Position numbers and translations under genes: made by a program. A DNA stretch of 64,000 nt, taken from NCBI RefSeq assembly GCF_015712065.1, contig NZ_JACFYZ010000002.1:1-64000 (forward strand). Reading direction: 5' to 3'. Positions 51,891-62,787 of the stretch are shown here, in pieces. Numbering within the stretch: position 1 is the stretch's first letter; each line of letters opens with the position of its first letter. Under the pieces are notes generated by a model. That model saw nothing but the letters and a program-made list of their open reading frames with translations. It was not told the DNA's origin and did no database searches. Source of the DNA: Ectopseudomonas chengduensis. Lineage in GTDB: Bacteria > Pseudomonadota > Gammaproteobacteria > Pseudomonadales > Pseudomonadaceae.

Positions 51891-52052
51891 ATGAATCGTC
51901 GCAAAAAGATCAAACAACTGCTCGAGGCTCACGCCAAAAAGGCCAACGCCAAGCTCGCGCCTAAAAGCAACAAACCCAAGTACATCAGCAAAGCTGACAG
52001 GGCGAAGTTGGAGGCTGAAGCGGCTCAAGAGCCTGTCACGCCCGCTGAGTAA
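51891..52052 (+). CDS. Small basic DUF2986 protein
   Basis: 53 aa, lysine-rich and mostly helical: MNRRKKIKQLLEAHAKK, then LAPKSNKPKYISKADRAKLE. Matches the uncharacterised DUF2986 family of gammaproteobacteria. An AGGCCC stretch precedes the ATG at 51891. Possibly a ribosome- or nucleic-acid-associated peptide, judged only from its charge. Confidence 0.8.
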   Translation: MNRRKKIKQLLEAHAKKANAKLAPKSNKPKYISKADRAKLEAEAAQEPVTPAE

Positions 52053-52077
52053 GAGTCGAATAGACGGATGATTTGAT

Positions 52078-52195
52078 CGTTCCCACGCTCCGCGTGGGAA
52101 CGCAGCCCAGGACGCTCTGCGTCCGTTACGGTTTACGCAGAGTCCGCCGACGCAGAGCGTCTCGAACGGCGGTGCCCACGCAGAGCGTGGGTACC
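52078..52195. repeat. Complex inverted-repeat cluster
   Basis: Several nested palindromes: CGTTCCCACGC/GCGTGGGAACG (52078-52102), GGACGC/GCGTCC (52110-52124), a GACGCAGAGCGTC element near 52150 that is complementary to the second, and CCCACGC/GCGTGGG near 52174-52190. It lies between two genes pointing toward each other. The gap 52053-52280 has nothing else. Confidence 0.85.
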
Positions 52196-52280
52196 ATCGG
52201 CAAAGAGCACCCTCTCTCCTAGTCCCTAGCAAAAGCTTCGCGATTGAAGCGAAATGCCGCCCAGCCGCTCTGACCCGGCG

Positions 52281-53183
52281 CTAGCCGAGGACCTTGTCGG
52301 CGGTATACACCGCCTCATCGAGAAACACGTTGACCGCCGGGTGATCACGTTCGCCCTTGCGGTAGGCGAGGAAGACGCCGCGCTGGATAGCCGGCAGCAG
52401 CGGTATGGCGGTGACACCAGGTAGCGTTCGTACCAGGCGCAGGCCGGAGACGATGGAGATGGAGTTGCCCGAGGCGACCATGGCCGCGACCATCTCGAAG
52501 CCGGCGCAGTGGGCGTTGATGCGCGGCGCGTAGCCCGAGCGGCGGCACAGGTTGGTGATGAATTCGCCGAACGAGCTGCCGGTGGAGTCCAGCGCCCAGG
52601 CTTCGTCGCGCAGCTCGGCGATAGTCAGGCTGGCGCGCCTGGCCAGCGCGTGATCAATCGGCAGCAGCACGTGCAGCAGGTCCTGGGTCAGGGGAATCAG
52701 CGCGTAGTTCTCGCGGTTCTCGTCGGGCTGCACGGCCAGGTCGTCGATCACCGCCACATCGATCTGCCAGGCGCCGAGAGCGCTGAGGCTTTCCTGCGGC
52801 TCCAGTTCCAATACCACCACGTTCAAGCGCGGGTAGGCGCTGCGCAGCGTACGCACGGTTTCCGCGATTACCGCCACGGCGATCGAGGGGAAGGCTGCCA
52901 CGCGCAATTCACCGGCGATTTCGCCGCGCAGCAGCGCCAGCTCCGAGCGTGCTTCGTCGAGCACCATGAGGATGCGTTCGGCATGCGCCACCAGGCGCTC
53001 GCCGGCCGGGGTCAGCACCACACCGCGCCCGCGCCGTTCGATCAGCGCCATGTCCGCCTCGCGTTCGAGCTGGGCAACCTGCTGCGAAACGGCCGAGGGC
53101 GTCAGGTGCAGCGACTCGGCAGCGGCGGCCATGGTGCGGCAGCGGGCCAGTTCACGCAGGGTGCGCAGGCGGGTGATGTCCAT
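52281..53183 (-). CDS. LysR-family transcriptional regulator
   Basis: 300 aa. N-terminal winged helix (about 1-60, MAAAAESLHLTPSAVSQQV) and effector domain (about 88-290, REALLPSIAVAVI-like LRVAAFPSIAVAVIAETV). Divergent from the serine dehydratase gene with a 183-bp gap, so it may control that gene. An AT-rich stretch (about 53215-53250) in the gap holds possible LysR half-sites. Effector unknown. Confidence 0.88.
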   Translation of the reverse strand: MDITRLRTLRELARCRTMAAAAESLHLTPSAVSQQVAQLEREADMALIERRGRGVVLTPAGERLVAHAERILMVLDEARSELALLRGEIAGELRVAAFPSIAVAVIAETVRTLRSAYPRLNVVVLELEPQESLSALGAWQIDVAVIDDLAVQPDENRENYALIPLTQDLLHVLLPIDHALARRASLTIAELRDEAWALDSTGSSFGEFITNLCRRSGYAPRINAHCAGFEMVAAMVASGNSISIVSGLRLVRTLPGVTAIPLLPAIQRGVFLAYRKGERDHPAVNVFLDEAVYTADKVLG

Positions 53184-53313
53184 GACGCGATCTCAATAGT
53201 TAAGGGTCGCTAACGAATAGGTTAAAAATAAATCAGTATACATAATGATATGGCCGGCCTTAGATAGAGATATCCACACGCGCTGAACCGGGCGCGTGGT
53301 TCACCCACATACA

Positions 53314-53346
53314 GGCATCGCTGAAAACCGGGTTTTCAGCGATGCC
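53314..53346. repeat. Perfect 33-bp palindrome upstream of sdaA
   Basis: 16-bp arms starting GGCATCGCTGAAAACC and ending with the exact complement, separated by one base, 20 bp before the serine dehydratase ATG. No T-run follows and the sequence is not part of the REP families above. It could be an operator or an mRNA hairpin close to the ribosome site. Confidence 0.9.
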
Positions 53347-53366
53347 CACAGAAGAAGAATCTCGCC

Positions 53367-54755
<1,389 letters not shown>

Positions 54756-54773
54756 TACGCTATCGCCATATGC

Positions 54774-54810
54774 AAAACGCCGCGAACCTGCACAGGTTCG
54801 CGGCGTTTTT
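54774..54810 (+). terminator. Strong terminator after sdaA
   Basis: AAAACGCCGCGAACCTG and its exact complement (arms of 17 bp, 2-nt loop) followed by T-run; 19 bp after the stop. Confidence 0.95.
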
Positions 54811-54894
54811 GTGTGTGGCAGGGGGCGATGATCGGGCGTTGAAAGCCCCCTCTCACCCTGATGCCAGTCAGTTGAGCGTCGACACTGCGAATGC

Positions 54895-54968
54895 GTAGGA
54901 GCGGCGCCCCCGCCGCGAACCAGGGCGATGCGCAATTGACAAGCTTCGCCCCGGGGCGGGGCTCCTAC
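54895..54968. repeat. REP-like imperfect inverted repeat (GTAGGAGCGG / GGCTCCTAC)
   Basis: Arms rich in GCGGGGCG around 25-30 nt. The gap 54756-55110 contains the sdaA terminator, this repeat and two smaller hairpins (55010-55033 and 55058-55077), with no gene seen. Confidence 0.8.
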
Positions 54969-55009
54969 GAAAGGCAACTTTGGCGGCCTTATCTGATCGG
55001 CAACCCTAT

Positions 55010-55033
55010 CCCTCTCCCATAAATGGGAGAGGG
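55010..55033. repeat. Perfect hairpin CCCTCTCCCAT / ATGGGAGAGGG
   Basis: 11-bp arms with a 2-nt centre in the gap after sdaA. It resembles the CTCTCCC-type intergenic repeats common in Pseudomonas. Confidence 0.85.
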
Positions 55034-55057
55034 ACACAGCGACGCTCTCCTCGATGC

Positions 55058-55077
55058 CCTTCTCCCTTGGGAGAAGG
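55058..55077. terminator. Hairpin past the 3' end of the BCCT gene
   Basis: CCTTCTCCC / GGGAGAAGG (9-bp arms, TT centre), 34 bp past the stop of the leftward BCCT gene. Without a good T-run its terminator role is uncertain. Confidence 0.5.
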
Positions 55078-55110
55078 TGGCGCCAAGCGCCGGATGCGGG
55101 GGTAGCCCGC

Positions 55111-56778
55111 CTAACGCGGCTCGCTCATCAGGCCTTTGACGATGGAAATACAGCCCACCAGCAGCACGATGGTGAACGGCAGGCCCGTCGACACGGCCAT
55201 CGCCTGCAGCGCCACCAGACCGCCACCGAGCAGCAGAGCGATGGCGATGACGCCTTCGATGCTGGCCCAGAACACGCGCTGCGGCACCGGTGCATTGACC
55301 TTGCCGCCAGCAGTGATGGTATCGATCACCAGGGACCCCGAGTCCGACGAGGTGATGAAGAACACCACCACCAGCACGATGCCGATGAACGAGGTGATGC
55401 CGGTCAGCGGCATCTCGCCGAGCATGCTGAACAGCTTCAGCTCCAGGCCGGCGTCCTGCGCACCAGTGAAACCATCGACCAGCAGCTGGTTGATGGCAGT
55501 GCCACCGAAGGCGGTCATCCACAGCACCGAGACCAGCGACGGTACCAGCAGTACGGCGACGAGGAATTCACGCACGCTGCGACCACGGCTGACGCGGGCG
55601 ATGAACATGCCCACGAACGGCGACCAGCTGATCCACCAGGCCCAGTAGAAGGCGGTCCAGCCCTGGCTGAAGTTGGCGTCTTCACGGCCTACCGGGTTGG
55701 ACAGCGCCGGAAGGTACTGCAGGTAGGCACCGAGGTTCTTGAAGAAGTCGGTGAAGATCACCAGGGTCGGCCCGGCGATGATGATGAACAACAGCAGGGC
55801 CATGGCCAGGCCCATGTTGATCTCCGACAGGCGCTTGACCCCCTTGTCGAGGCCGGCGACCACCGAGGCCAGGGCGATCAGGGTAATGGCGACGATCAGC
55901 AGCACCTTGGTGGTGTCCGTGGCCGGAATGCCAAACAGGTACTCCACACCCGCCGCCGCCTGCTCCGCGCCCAGGCCCAGCGAAGTGACCAGACCGAACA
56001 GGGTGGCGAACACCGCGAGAATGTCGACGATGTGTCCCGGCCAGCCCCAGACGCGCTCACCGAGGATCGGGTAGAAGATCGAACGGATCGACAGCGGCAG
56101 GCCCTTGTTGAACGAGAACAGCGCCAGTGCCAGCGCGACGATGGCGTAGATCGCCCAGGGGTGCAGGCCCCAGTGGAAGATGGTCGCGGCCATACCCAGA
56201 CGCACGGCTTCCTCGGCGTTGCCGGCGGCGCCGCCAAGCGGTGCCCAGTCGGTACGCACGCCGTCCTCACCAACCGTGATCCCGCCCATCGCCGCGCTGT
56301 AGTGCGACATGGGTTCGGATACGCCGTAGAACATCAGGCCGATGCCCATACCGGCGGCGAACAGCATGGAGAACCAGCCCATGTAGGTGTAGTCGGGGGT
56401 CGCGTCCTTGCCGCCGATGCGCACCTTGCCCAATGGCGAGACGATCAGACCGAGGCACAGCAGGACGAAGATGTTGGCGGCGCCGATGAAGAACCAGGCC
56501 ATGTGGTGCGTGAGCCAGTCGCGCACACCGCTGAACAGCGGTTCGATCTGGTTCTGCAGGGCCAGAGCGAGGATCACGAAGATCACCGCGACCAGCGCGG
56601 AGATGGTGAACACCTTGCCGTGAATGTCGAGGGCGAAGACGAATTGCCCTTTGATGTTGTCCTGACCGATGACGTAATCGGTGTCGATCAGGTTGGCTTC
56701 ACCGGTCGGTGCCGGGATGCCCTCGTGGGTTTCCGCTACGGGTGGCGGTGTCGTGTCATGCGAAGGGACGTTTCCCAT
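55111..56778 (-). CDS. BCCT-family betaine/choline/carnitine transporter
   Basis: Secondary transporter of the inner membrane that moves choline, glycine betaine or similar quaternary amines, 555 aa with about 12 helices. BCCT features: GMGIGLMFYGVSEPMSHY, WGLHPWAIYA, WWISWSPFVGMFIARVSRGRS (residues about 330-400 of the family core) and a 75-residue N-terminal extension. ATG 56778 (MGNVPSHDTT) is preferred over earlier in-frame codons. Substrate probably an osmolyte or serine-path precursor; uncertain. Confidence 0.9.
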   Translation of the reverse strand: MGNVPSHDTTPPPVAETHEGIPAPTGEANLIDTDYVIGQDNIKGQFVFALDIHGKVFTISALVAVIFVILALALQNQIEPLFSGVRDWLTHHMAWFFIGAANIFVLLCLGLIVSPLGKVRIGGKDATPDYTYMGWFSMLFAAGMGIGLMFYGVSEPMSHYSAAMGGITVGEDGVRTDWAPLGGAAGNAEEAVRLGMAATIFHWGLHPWAIYAIVALALALFSFNKGLPLSIRSIFYPILGERVWGWPGHIVDILAVFATLFGLVTSLGLGAEQAAAGVEYLFGIPATDTTKVLLIVAITLIALASVVAGLDKGVKRLSEINMGLAMALLLFIIIAGPTLVIFTDFFKNLGAYLQYLPALSNPVGREDANFSQGWTAFYWAWWISWSPFVGMFIARVSRGRSVREFLVAVLLVPSLVSVLWMTAFGGTAINQLLVDGFTGAQDAGLELKLFSMLGEMPLTGITSFIGIVLVVVFFITSSDSGSLVIDTITAGGKVNAPVPQRVFWASIEGVIAIALLLGGGLVALQAMAVSTGLPFTIVLLVGCISIVKGLMSEPR

Positions 56779-57060
56779 ACGTGGCGTGCTCCTTGATGCG
56801 TTTGACTCGCTGGACGAGCGTGAACAGGACGGATGCCCTCCTCCAATTAAAGACGACCTGCAAACGGGTCGAACCAAAAAGGGTAACACATGAATTCCGC
56901 TCATTCAGACTCACAGACACATGAAAGCCCTGAATAATTCCTCGAAAGGTGGCAATTTGCCCGACACTGCCATTCTCCAGATGCCCATGGCAGGATGCTC
57001 GCGAACGCTGCGCAACCCCCGTGGTCAGCTGCACACAGCCTGTGCAAAGGAAGACCCTGC

Positions 57061-58506
57061 ATGCCTGCGGATTTCGGCATCCCCCATCTGTTCGCGTACC
57101 TGATCGCCACCATCCACGCCCTGGGCGTACTGGCTGCGATCCACGCCGTGCTGACCGTGCGCACCGCCCAGGGCGCGCTGGCCTGGGGGTTATCGCTATT
57201 CTTCATGCCCTACCTGACGCTGCTGCCGTATCTGGTGTTCGGCCGCAGCCGCTTCGATGCCTACGTCAAGGCGCGGCGCCAGGCCGACAAGGAAATGCAC
57301 AACGCCATGGCCGAGCAGGACTGGCGCCCCTGGGTCGAGGAAGCCAAGGCAGCGCACCTGTCGCCGGTCTACGACCGCCTGCGCGCCCTGCCACGCCTGT
57401 CGCATCTACCCGGCCTGACCGGCAACCGCGTCGAACTGCTGGTCGATGGCGAGGCCACCTTCGCGGCGATCTTCGCAGCCCTGGCCAGCGCCCAGCAGGT
57501 GATCCTGCTGCAATTTTTCATCATCCGTGACGACCGCCTCGGCCGACGCCTGCACGACGTACTGCTGGAGCGCGCAGCGGCTGGCGTGCGGGTGCACGTG
57601 CTGTACGACGGCGTCGGCAGCCATTCGCTGTCCGCCGCCTTCATCGACCGCCTGCGCCGCGGCGGTGTGCAGGTGCATGCTTTCCCCACTCGCTCCGGGC
57701 TGTTCAACCGCTTTCAGCTGAATTTCCGTAACCACCGCAAGATCGTCGTGGTCGACGGCGAGATCGGCTTTCTCGGCGGGCTCAACGTCGGCATCGAATA
57801 CCTCGGGCAGAAACCACCGCTGGCACCCTGGCGCGACACTCACGTCGAAGTACGCGGCCCGGTGGTGGCCAGCCTGCAGGAAGCCTTCGCCGAGGACTGG
57901 TACTGGGCCTGCCAGAAGCTGCCGCCGCTGCTGATGCCAAGGAAGCAGGATGAGCCCGGCCTGCTCTGCCAGGTGATCGCCAGCGGTCCGGCCGACCCGC
58001 AGGAAACCTGCTCGCTGCTGTTCGTCGAGGCGATTCACGCGGCGCGCGAACGGGTGTGGCTGAGCAGCCCCTACTTCGTGCCCGACGAGGCGCTGTTCGC
58101 CGCCCTGCGCCTGGCAGTGATGCGCGGCGTGGACGTGCGTCTGCTGCTGCCGTCGCGCCCTGACCACCGAATCGTCTACGCCGCCTCCAGCCTGTACGCG
58201 TTCGAGGCGCTGCGCGCCGGCGTGCGCATCTTCCGTTACCAGCCGGGGTTCCTGCACCAAAAGGCGCTGCTGATCGACCACGACGTCAGCATGCTGGGCA
58301 GCGCCAACCTGGATAACCGCTCGTTCCGCCTGAACTTCGAGGTCAGCCTGCTGACCTTCGACGAAGGTTTCAACGCCCAGGTGGCGAACATGCTGGAAGA
58401 AGACTTCAGCCGCTCACGCGAACTGGTCAACGCCGACCGGCGCAACCTGCACCGCCTGCAGCAACTCGGCATGCGCGTCGCACGGCTGATCTCGCCGATT
58501 CTCTGA
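57061..58506 (+). CDS. cls: Cardiolipin synthase (phospholipase D type)
   Basis: Joins phosphatidylglycerol units into cardiolipin at the inner membrane. 481 aa. Two N-terminal membrane helices (about 8-65, [13 protein letters not shown] and [20 protein letters not shown]) precede two HKD motifs: [17 protein letters not shown] (about 221) and [18 protein letters not shown] (about 400). Length and order match ClsA-type enzymes. ATG 57061 lies 12 bp after an AAGGAAG ribosome site. Gap 56779-57060 shows no gene. Confidence 0.95.
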   Translation: MPADFGIPHLFAYLIATIHALGVLAAIHAVLTVRTAQGALAWGLSLFFMPYLTLLPYLVFGRSRFDAYVKARRQADKEMHNAMAEQDWRPWVEEAKAAHLSPVYDRLRALPRLSHLPGLTGNRVELLVDGEATFAAIFAALASAQQVILLQFFIIRDDRLGRRLHDVLLERAAAGVRVHVLYDGVGSHSLSAAFIDRLRRGGVQVHAFPTRSGLFNRFQLNFRNHRKIVVVDGEIGFLGGLNVGIEYLGQKPPLAPWRDTHVEVRGPVVASLQEAFAEDWYWACQKLPPLLMPRKQDEPGLLCQVIASGPADPQETCSLLFVEAIHAARERVWLSSPYFVPDEALFAALRLAVMRGVDVRLLLPSRPDHRIVYAASSLYAFEALRAGVRIFRYQPGFLHQKALLIDHDVSMLGSANLDNRSFRLNFEVSLLTFDEGFNAQVANMLEEDFSRSRELVNADRRNLHRLQQLGMRVARLISPIL

Positions 58507-58609
58507 GCACTGCGCCGACCTGATGCCTGCAAGACTTTGAACTGGCCCCGAGGCACGGCTATGGTTATCAGGCCAACCGCTGTTAGCTGTCAGCGAGAAC
58601 CTGCCCGCC

Positions 58610-59335
58610 ATGACCAAGTGCCTTGCCCTGCTGCTCTGCCTGTTCGTCCTGCCCGCTCTGGCGCAGGAGGACATTCACGTCGGTGTCGAACTGCAGCCCT
58701 ACCAGCCCTACTCGGATGTGGAGAACGGCGAGTACCGCGGCTACGCGCGCGATCTGCTGGACGCTTTCGCCGCCGAGTATGGCTACCGCTTCGTCTACAC
58801 GCCGTTGCCGGTCAGGCGCCTGCTCGGTGATTTTCTGTCCGGCCGGGTCGACCTCAAGTTCCCCGATCACCCGCAATGGAACGCCGACCAGAAAGCCGGC
58901 CATGACATCCACTACAGCGCCCCGGCAGCGCCTTATGTCGACGGCATTCTGGTAAAGCCGCAGCATCTCGGTCAGGGCCAGCAGCGCATCGAACTGCTTG
59001 GCACGCAGAATGGCTTCACGCCCTGGCCCTACCTGCCGGACATCCGCGCCGGAAAAATCCGTCTAATCCAGGCCAACCAGATCGACTCGTTGCTGCGCAT
59101 GGCAAGCAGTGACCGCGTCGACGCGGTCTACCTCAACCCCAGGGTAGTAGCCCACCAACTCAGGCAGATGCGCATGGCGGCTGACAGCCTGGTGTTCGAC
59201 CCAGAGCTGCCGCACGTGGAAGATCACTACTACCTGTCGAGCATCCACCACCCGCAACTGATCGAGGCGTTCAACCGTTTTCTCGAAGAGCGAGCCGAGC
59301 TGGTGGGAGAAATCCGCCGTCGCCACGGGCTGTGA
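58610..59335 (+). CDS. Small periplasmic solute-binding-like protein (paralogue of 39575-40303)
   Basis: 241 aa. Signal peptide (MTKCLALLLCLFVLPALA) and DIHVGVELQPYQPY leading into a two-lobed SBP_bac_3-like fold; GYARDLLDAFAAEYG and SLLRMASSDRVDAVYLNPRVV match the paralogue's LLEAFAEHEG and SLIRMVVRGRLDALYANPQVV. No permease or ATPase nearby. May bind an amino acid or act as a sensor; unknown. 104 bp after cls. Confidence 0.82.
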   Translation: MTKCLALLLCLFVLPALAQEDIHVGVELQPYQPYSDVENGEYRGYARDLLDAFAAEYGYRFVYTPLPVRRLLGDFLSGRVDLKFPDHPQWNADQKAGHDIHYSAPAAPYVDGILVKPQHLGQGQQRIELLGTQNGFTPWPYLPDIRAGKIRLIQANQIDSLLRMASSDRVDAVYLNPRVVAHQLRQMRMAADSLVFDPELPHVEDHYYLSSIHHPQLIEAFNRFLEERAELVGEIRRRHGL

Positions 59336-59356
59336 GTCGACCCGTGGCGTGGCGGC

Positions 59357-61447
59357 TCAGTACTTCCAGCTGACGCTCACGCTGGCATTACGCGGGGCGC
59401 CGTAGTAGGCCTGAGTCCAGTACAGGCTGCTCAGGTACTTCTCGTCAGTGAGGTTGTTGAGGTTGGCCGACACGCTCCAGTTCGGGTCGATGTCGTAGCT
59501 GGCCATCAGGTCGACCACGGCGTAGGCATCATGCTCGGCGATACCGTTGTGAGTGTCATCCTGCCAACGCACAGCAGCGCCAACCTTGAGCTTGTCCATC
59601 GCTGGAACACGATAGGTGGCAGCGGTCTTGACCATGTGCTTGGGCGAGTATGTGACACCGTGCGAGCCATCGGAGTTGGTGATGTCGACGAAGGTGTAGC
59701 CCGCATTCAATTCCAGCCCCTGTAGCGGTTGGCCGGAGATTTCTATCTCGTAGCCTTCGCTGGTCAGCCCTTCGACGGCCCGGTAATAAGCACGCCCAGC
59801 ATCAGTGCCTGCTTGTTCGGCGAAGTTGTCTTGCTCGGTACGGAAGACTGCCAACGCTACGTTGACCTTGTCATCGAACAGCTCGCCCTTGATACCCACC
59901 TCGTAGTTCACGCCCTCGACCGGCGCCAGACGCGATCCGGTGACATCGGTCTTGGTCTGCGGGTCGAAGATTTCGGTGTAGCTGGCATAGACCGAGTACT
60001 GATCGGTGATGTCGTAGACCACACCCGCGTATGGCACCACCTTGCCGCTATTCTTCGAGGTTTTCTCTACACCGTAGTTGGTACCGTCACTTTTCACGTC
60101 GACGACACGGGTACCGGTGATCAGGCTCAAGTTATCGGTCAGGCTCCAACGCGCGGCACCGTACATGCTCTTCATGCGGTCGGTGAAGTCGCTGCCATTG
60201 GTGGGCAGATCATTCAGCGGCTGGCCGATGTCGCCATTCCACTCCTCCAGTGGCGGCAAAGCCGTGCCTCTAGTGGAGTCATAGTAGGAAATATCGCTCA
60301 ATTCCGAACGCGACCAACTGGCCCCCAACGCGGCCTCATGCTGGCGGCCAGCCAGGCTGAATGGTCCGCTGGTCTGCACGTCGACGATCAGTTGCTTGTT
60401 TTCGTCCTTGTACTCGGACGGATAGCTGAACAGCCCCAGACCGGTGTCACGATCTGGCGTGCCGTATATGTAGAACAACGAGCCATCGCCTTTCTTTTCC
60501 ACTCGCGTGAGCACGGTCTTGGCCTGCCAGCCGTTGTCGAATGTATGCGCCAGCTCGGCGAACGTGCGGTTTTCCTTGACGTCCCAATAGGCCCAGTCTG
60601 AAGAAGTGCTGGTGGAGCGGGAGTAATCGGTCTTCGAGCCATCGGTATAGTTCAGCGGCAAAGCCCCCCACATCGGAGAGTTGGCGTCACTGGTTTGCAG
60701 GGTATGACCGAGGGTGAAGACGGTGCGGTCGTCCAGGTCGAACTCCAGTACGCCATGGAACACGTTCTTCTCACGCGAGTAACGGTCGAGGTAGGAGTTC
60801 TTGTTTTCGTTGGCGTACACCACGCGCCCACGCACCGTACCGGCATCGTTGAGCGCGCCGGATACGTCGGTATCGATACGTCGCTTGTCCCAGGAGCCGG
60901 CGGTCAGGTCGACGCGCGCCTGCGGCACGGCGGTCGGTCGCTTGCGCACGAAGTTGACCGTTGCCGACGGGTTGCCGGTGCCGGAGATCAGGCCGTTGGC
61001 ACCGCGGATGACTTCCACGCGCTCGTACATGGCGGTGTCCAGATCGCCCTCGACGTTGCCGTAGACGAAGGGCACGGAGATGCCGTCGTACTGGAAGTTG
61101 GTGATGTCGAAGCCGCGGGCGGTGTAGTAGGTGCGATCCGTTTCGACTTCCTGCACCTGCACGCCCGGCACGGCCTTGAGTGCATCGTTGACGCTGGTGA
61201 GTTTGAAGTCGCGCAGCTGGGCGCCGCTCAGGGTGGAGATCGACTGCGGCGTCTGCCGCGGGGTCAGGTCGAGCTTGGTCGCAGCACTACTGGGCGTGGA
61301 CTTGTAGCTGTCGACCTCGGCCGCTGCACTGTCGCCGACCACGGTCTGGGCATCGAGCTCAAGCTGCTCCTGCTCGCTGGCCACGGCATGGTTGAAACTG
61401 CAGGCGGCCGCAATCGCCACGGCCAGGTGGGTTTTTCTGCTGAACAA
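59357..61447 (-). CDS. TonB-dependent siderophore receptor
   Basis: Outer-membrane ferric-siderophore receptor, 696 aa. Signal peptide (MFSRKTHLAVAIAAACSFNHAVA), TonB box region, plug (about 65-190, RQTPQSISTLSGAQL, YTARGFDITNFQYDG, NGLISGTGNPSATVNFVRKRP) and a barrel ending VSWKY. It has no STN signalling domain, unlike hxuA and hasR. The closest class is the FhuE/FoxA-like hydroxamate group; ligand uncertain. ATG 61447 puts the signal peptide first. A Fur-type site lies 83 bp upstream. Confidence 0.92.
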   Translation of the reverse strand: MFSRKTHLAVAIAAACSFNHAVASEQEQLELDAQTVVGDSAAAEVDSYKSTPSSAATKLDLTPRQTPQSISTLSGAQLRDFKLTSVNDALKAVPGVQVQEVETDRTYYTARGFDITNFQYDGISVPFVYGNVEGDLDTAMYERVEVIRGANGLISGTGNPSATVNFVRKRPTAVPQARVDLTAGSWDKRRIDTDVSGALNDAGTVRGRVVYANENKNSYLDRYSREKNVFHGVLEFDLDDRTVFTLGHTLQTSDANSPMWGALPLNYTDGSKTDYSRSTSTSSDWAYWDVKENRTFAELAHTFDNGWQAKTVLTRVEKKGDGSLFYIYGTPDRDTGLGLFSYPSEYKDENKQLIVDVQTSGPFSLAGRQHEAALGASWSRSELSDISYYDSTRGTALPPLEEWNGDIGQPLNDLPTNGSDFTDRMKSMYGAARWSLTDNLSLITGTRVVDVKSDGTNYGVEKTSKNSGKVVPYAGVVYDITDQYSVYASYTEIFDPQTKTDVTGSRLAPVEGVNYEVGIKGELFDDKVNVALAVFRTEQDNFAEQAGTDAGRAYYRAVEGLTSEGYEIEISGQPLQGLELNAGYTFVDITNSDGSHGVTYSPKHMVKTAATYRVPAMDKLKVGAAVRWQDDTHNGIAEHDAYAVVDLMASYDIDPNWSVSANLNNLTDEKYLSSLYWTQAYYGAPRNASVSVSWKY

Positions 61448-61529
61448 GGGAGGATCTCCTGATGCGCTGTCGATAACCGCTGGCAGTCCCTTCGCAGCCG
61501 AATGCCTCCCTAGCAGACATTTGCAAATC

Positions 61530-61548
61530 GCAAATGCAAATAATTAGC
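61530..61548. promoter_or_regulatory. Fur box upstream of the siderophore receptor
   Basis: GCAAATGCAAATAATTAGC, a 19-bp site with the GNNAATGNNAATNATTANC pattern. It shares AATGCAAATAATT with the Fur box of the hxuA-like receptor. Confidence 0.8.
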
Positions 61549-61613
61549 GACAAAATTCTCGCAGCAGGCGCCTCGCCAAGTCAATACGAATAATTTACAT
61601 ATTCAGCTGTATC

Positions 61614-62129
61614 TCAGTTGCCTTTGAGAGTGGCGCAATCCGCCCCCATCCAGCGGGCTTGGCTCTCCATGCTGCTCGGCTGGCCCTTGTAGGTGCCTTT
61701 GACCTGAGTGGTGAACTCCTTGTCGCTGACGAAGCGGGTCTCCCCCTCGCCTTGCGCATCCGGGCAGGTGAAGCGGAATTTCCACAGGTTGCCGCTGCGT
61801 TCGGTGATCTGCTGGTTACAACCAGAGTTGGGGTCCTGCAGGGGAATGTCCTGCGACTTGATCTGCTCTTCGGTCAGACAGATTTGCACCCCACCGGCAC
61901 CGAGTTTCACACCGCGCTCGGCCATCATGCCTTCCATCATCTGGCGCTGCGCCGGCGGCAGGTTCTGCATCTGCGCAAGGATCTGATCCATGCCCGGCAT
62001 AGCCTGACCGCCGACTTGCATGTTGTGCGCGCTGACCTCCCAGACACCGGGCTGCAGCTCTACGGCGCTAGCCACCACGGGCGACAGGCAGAGAGCAAGA
62101 GGTAGAGCGGTACGATAAAGAATGCGCAT
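61614..62129 (-). CDS. Exported DUF3617 protein
   Basis: 171 aa. Signal peptide ends near ASAVELQPG; the mature N-terminus WEVSAHNMQVGGQ and cysteine pairs (VQICLTEEQ, SGCNQ, FTCPD, ADCATL) fit DUF3617, an uncharacterised periplasmic family. A Met/Gln-rich segment lies at about 45-70. ATG 62129; earlier in-frame codons would add 20 residues before the signal peptide. Same strand as the siderophore receptor, but not obviously linked to it. Confidence 0.87.
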   Translation of the reverse strand: MRILYRTALPLALCLSPVVASAVELQPGVWEVSAHNMQVGGQAMPGMDQILAQMQNLPPAQRQMMEGMMAERGVKLGAGGVQICLTEEQIKSQDIPLQDPNSGCNQQITERSGNLWKFRFTCPDAQGEGETRFVSDKEFTTQVKGTYKGQPSSMESQARWMGADCATLKGN

Positions 62130-62290
62130 GACAGGTCTCCTGAGCGGATAGTAGGCCAAGCCGACGGCGCCTCGGCGACACCAGGGCATCGGGCCGTAGC
62201 TCCAACAAGAGTCACGCCCCGCGGCGATTTGGACAGTTCATCAGCGCATAAGATTCGTAGCGCGCATAGCCCTGCAGGCCCTGGATGAAC

Positions 62291-62324
62291 AAAACCCCCA
62301 CAGGCTCGCGCCGCATGGGGGTTT
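62291..62324. terminator. Terminator after the DUF1850/TRAP unit
   Basis: AAACCCCCA (62292-62300) and TGGGGGTTT (62316-62324) around a 15-nt loop with T-rich flanks on both strands. For the leftward unit it lies 56 bp past the DUF1850 stop. Gap 62190-62379 has no gene. Confidence 0.8.
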
Positions 62325-62379
62325 CCTTCTTTTGACCCGGCACTTGTGGCGCCGGGAGCATGGATTCGCTCTGGCGAAC

Positions 62380-62783
62380 CTAACCCGCGTCAGCCGCAGG
62401 GGAGCTCAGCTCACAGCTCCAGAGTTCCAACGCCGGCTGGCTCGCTTGTGGCGGGCCGAGCCAATCGCTCATCGGGCGACAACGCTGGTTGAAACACAGT
62501 TGGTAATCCCCGGCCTCAGGCGTACGCCCGACTCGCAGGGGTTGCAAAGGCGGTAGCTGACGCTGGTAGTGCCAGCTGCCATTGCGCAGTTCGGCGCCGT
62601 CGGGAATTTCCATTCCGGCGCCGGAACCCTTGACCCGCGCCTCACCGAGAACCAGGCCCTCGGCGGTGACGCGGTAATCCTCTTCCCAGCGAATCTTCTC
62701 GATGGTGTGCGTCCAGGCCAGGGTGAAGGACGGCGTGGGCAACTCTGCCCACACCGCGCCGGCCAACCCCAGGCACAGGCCGA

Positions 62784-62787
<4 letters not shown>
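62380..62787 (-). CDS. DUF1850 protein paired with a TRAP permease
   Basis: 135 aa. N-terminal signal-like segment (MIGLCLGLAGAVWA) then TLAWTHTIEKIRWEEDYRV, the DUF1850 core, and RVKGSGAGMEIPDGA. The family usually lies beside TRAP-TAXI permeases, where it is thought to assist transport in an unknown way. GTG 62787 overlaps the permease stop by 4 bases, so the genes are coupled. Confidence 0.88.

Noticed and set aside
55054..56796. 580-codon plus-strand open frame over the BCCT gene
   Set aside because: Antisense of the transporter; a polar His/Gln/Asp-rich product without a domain.
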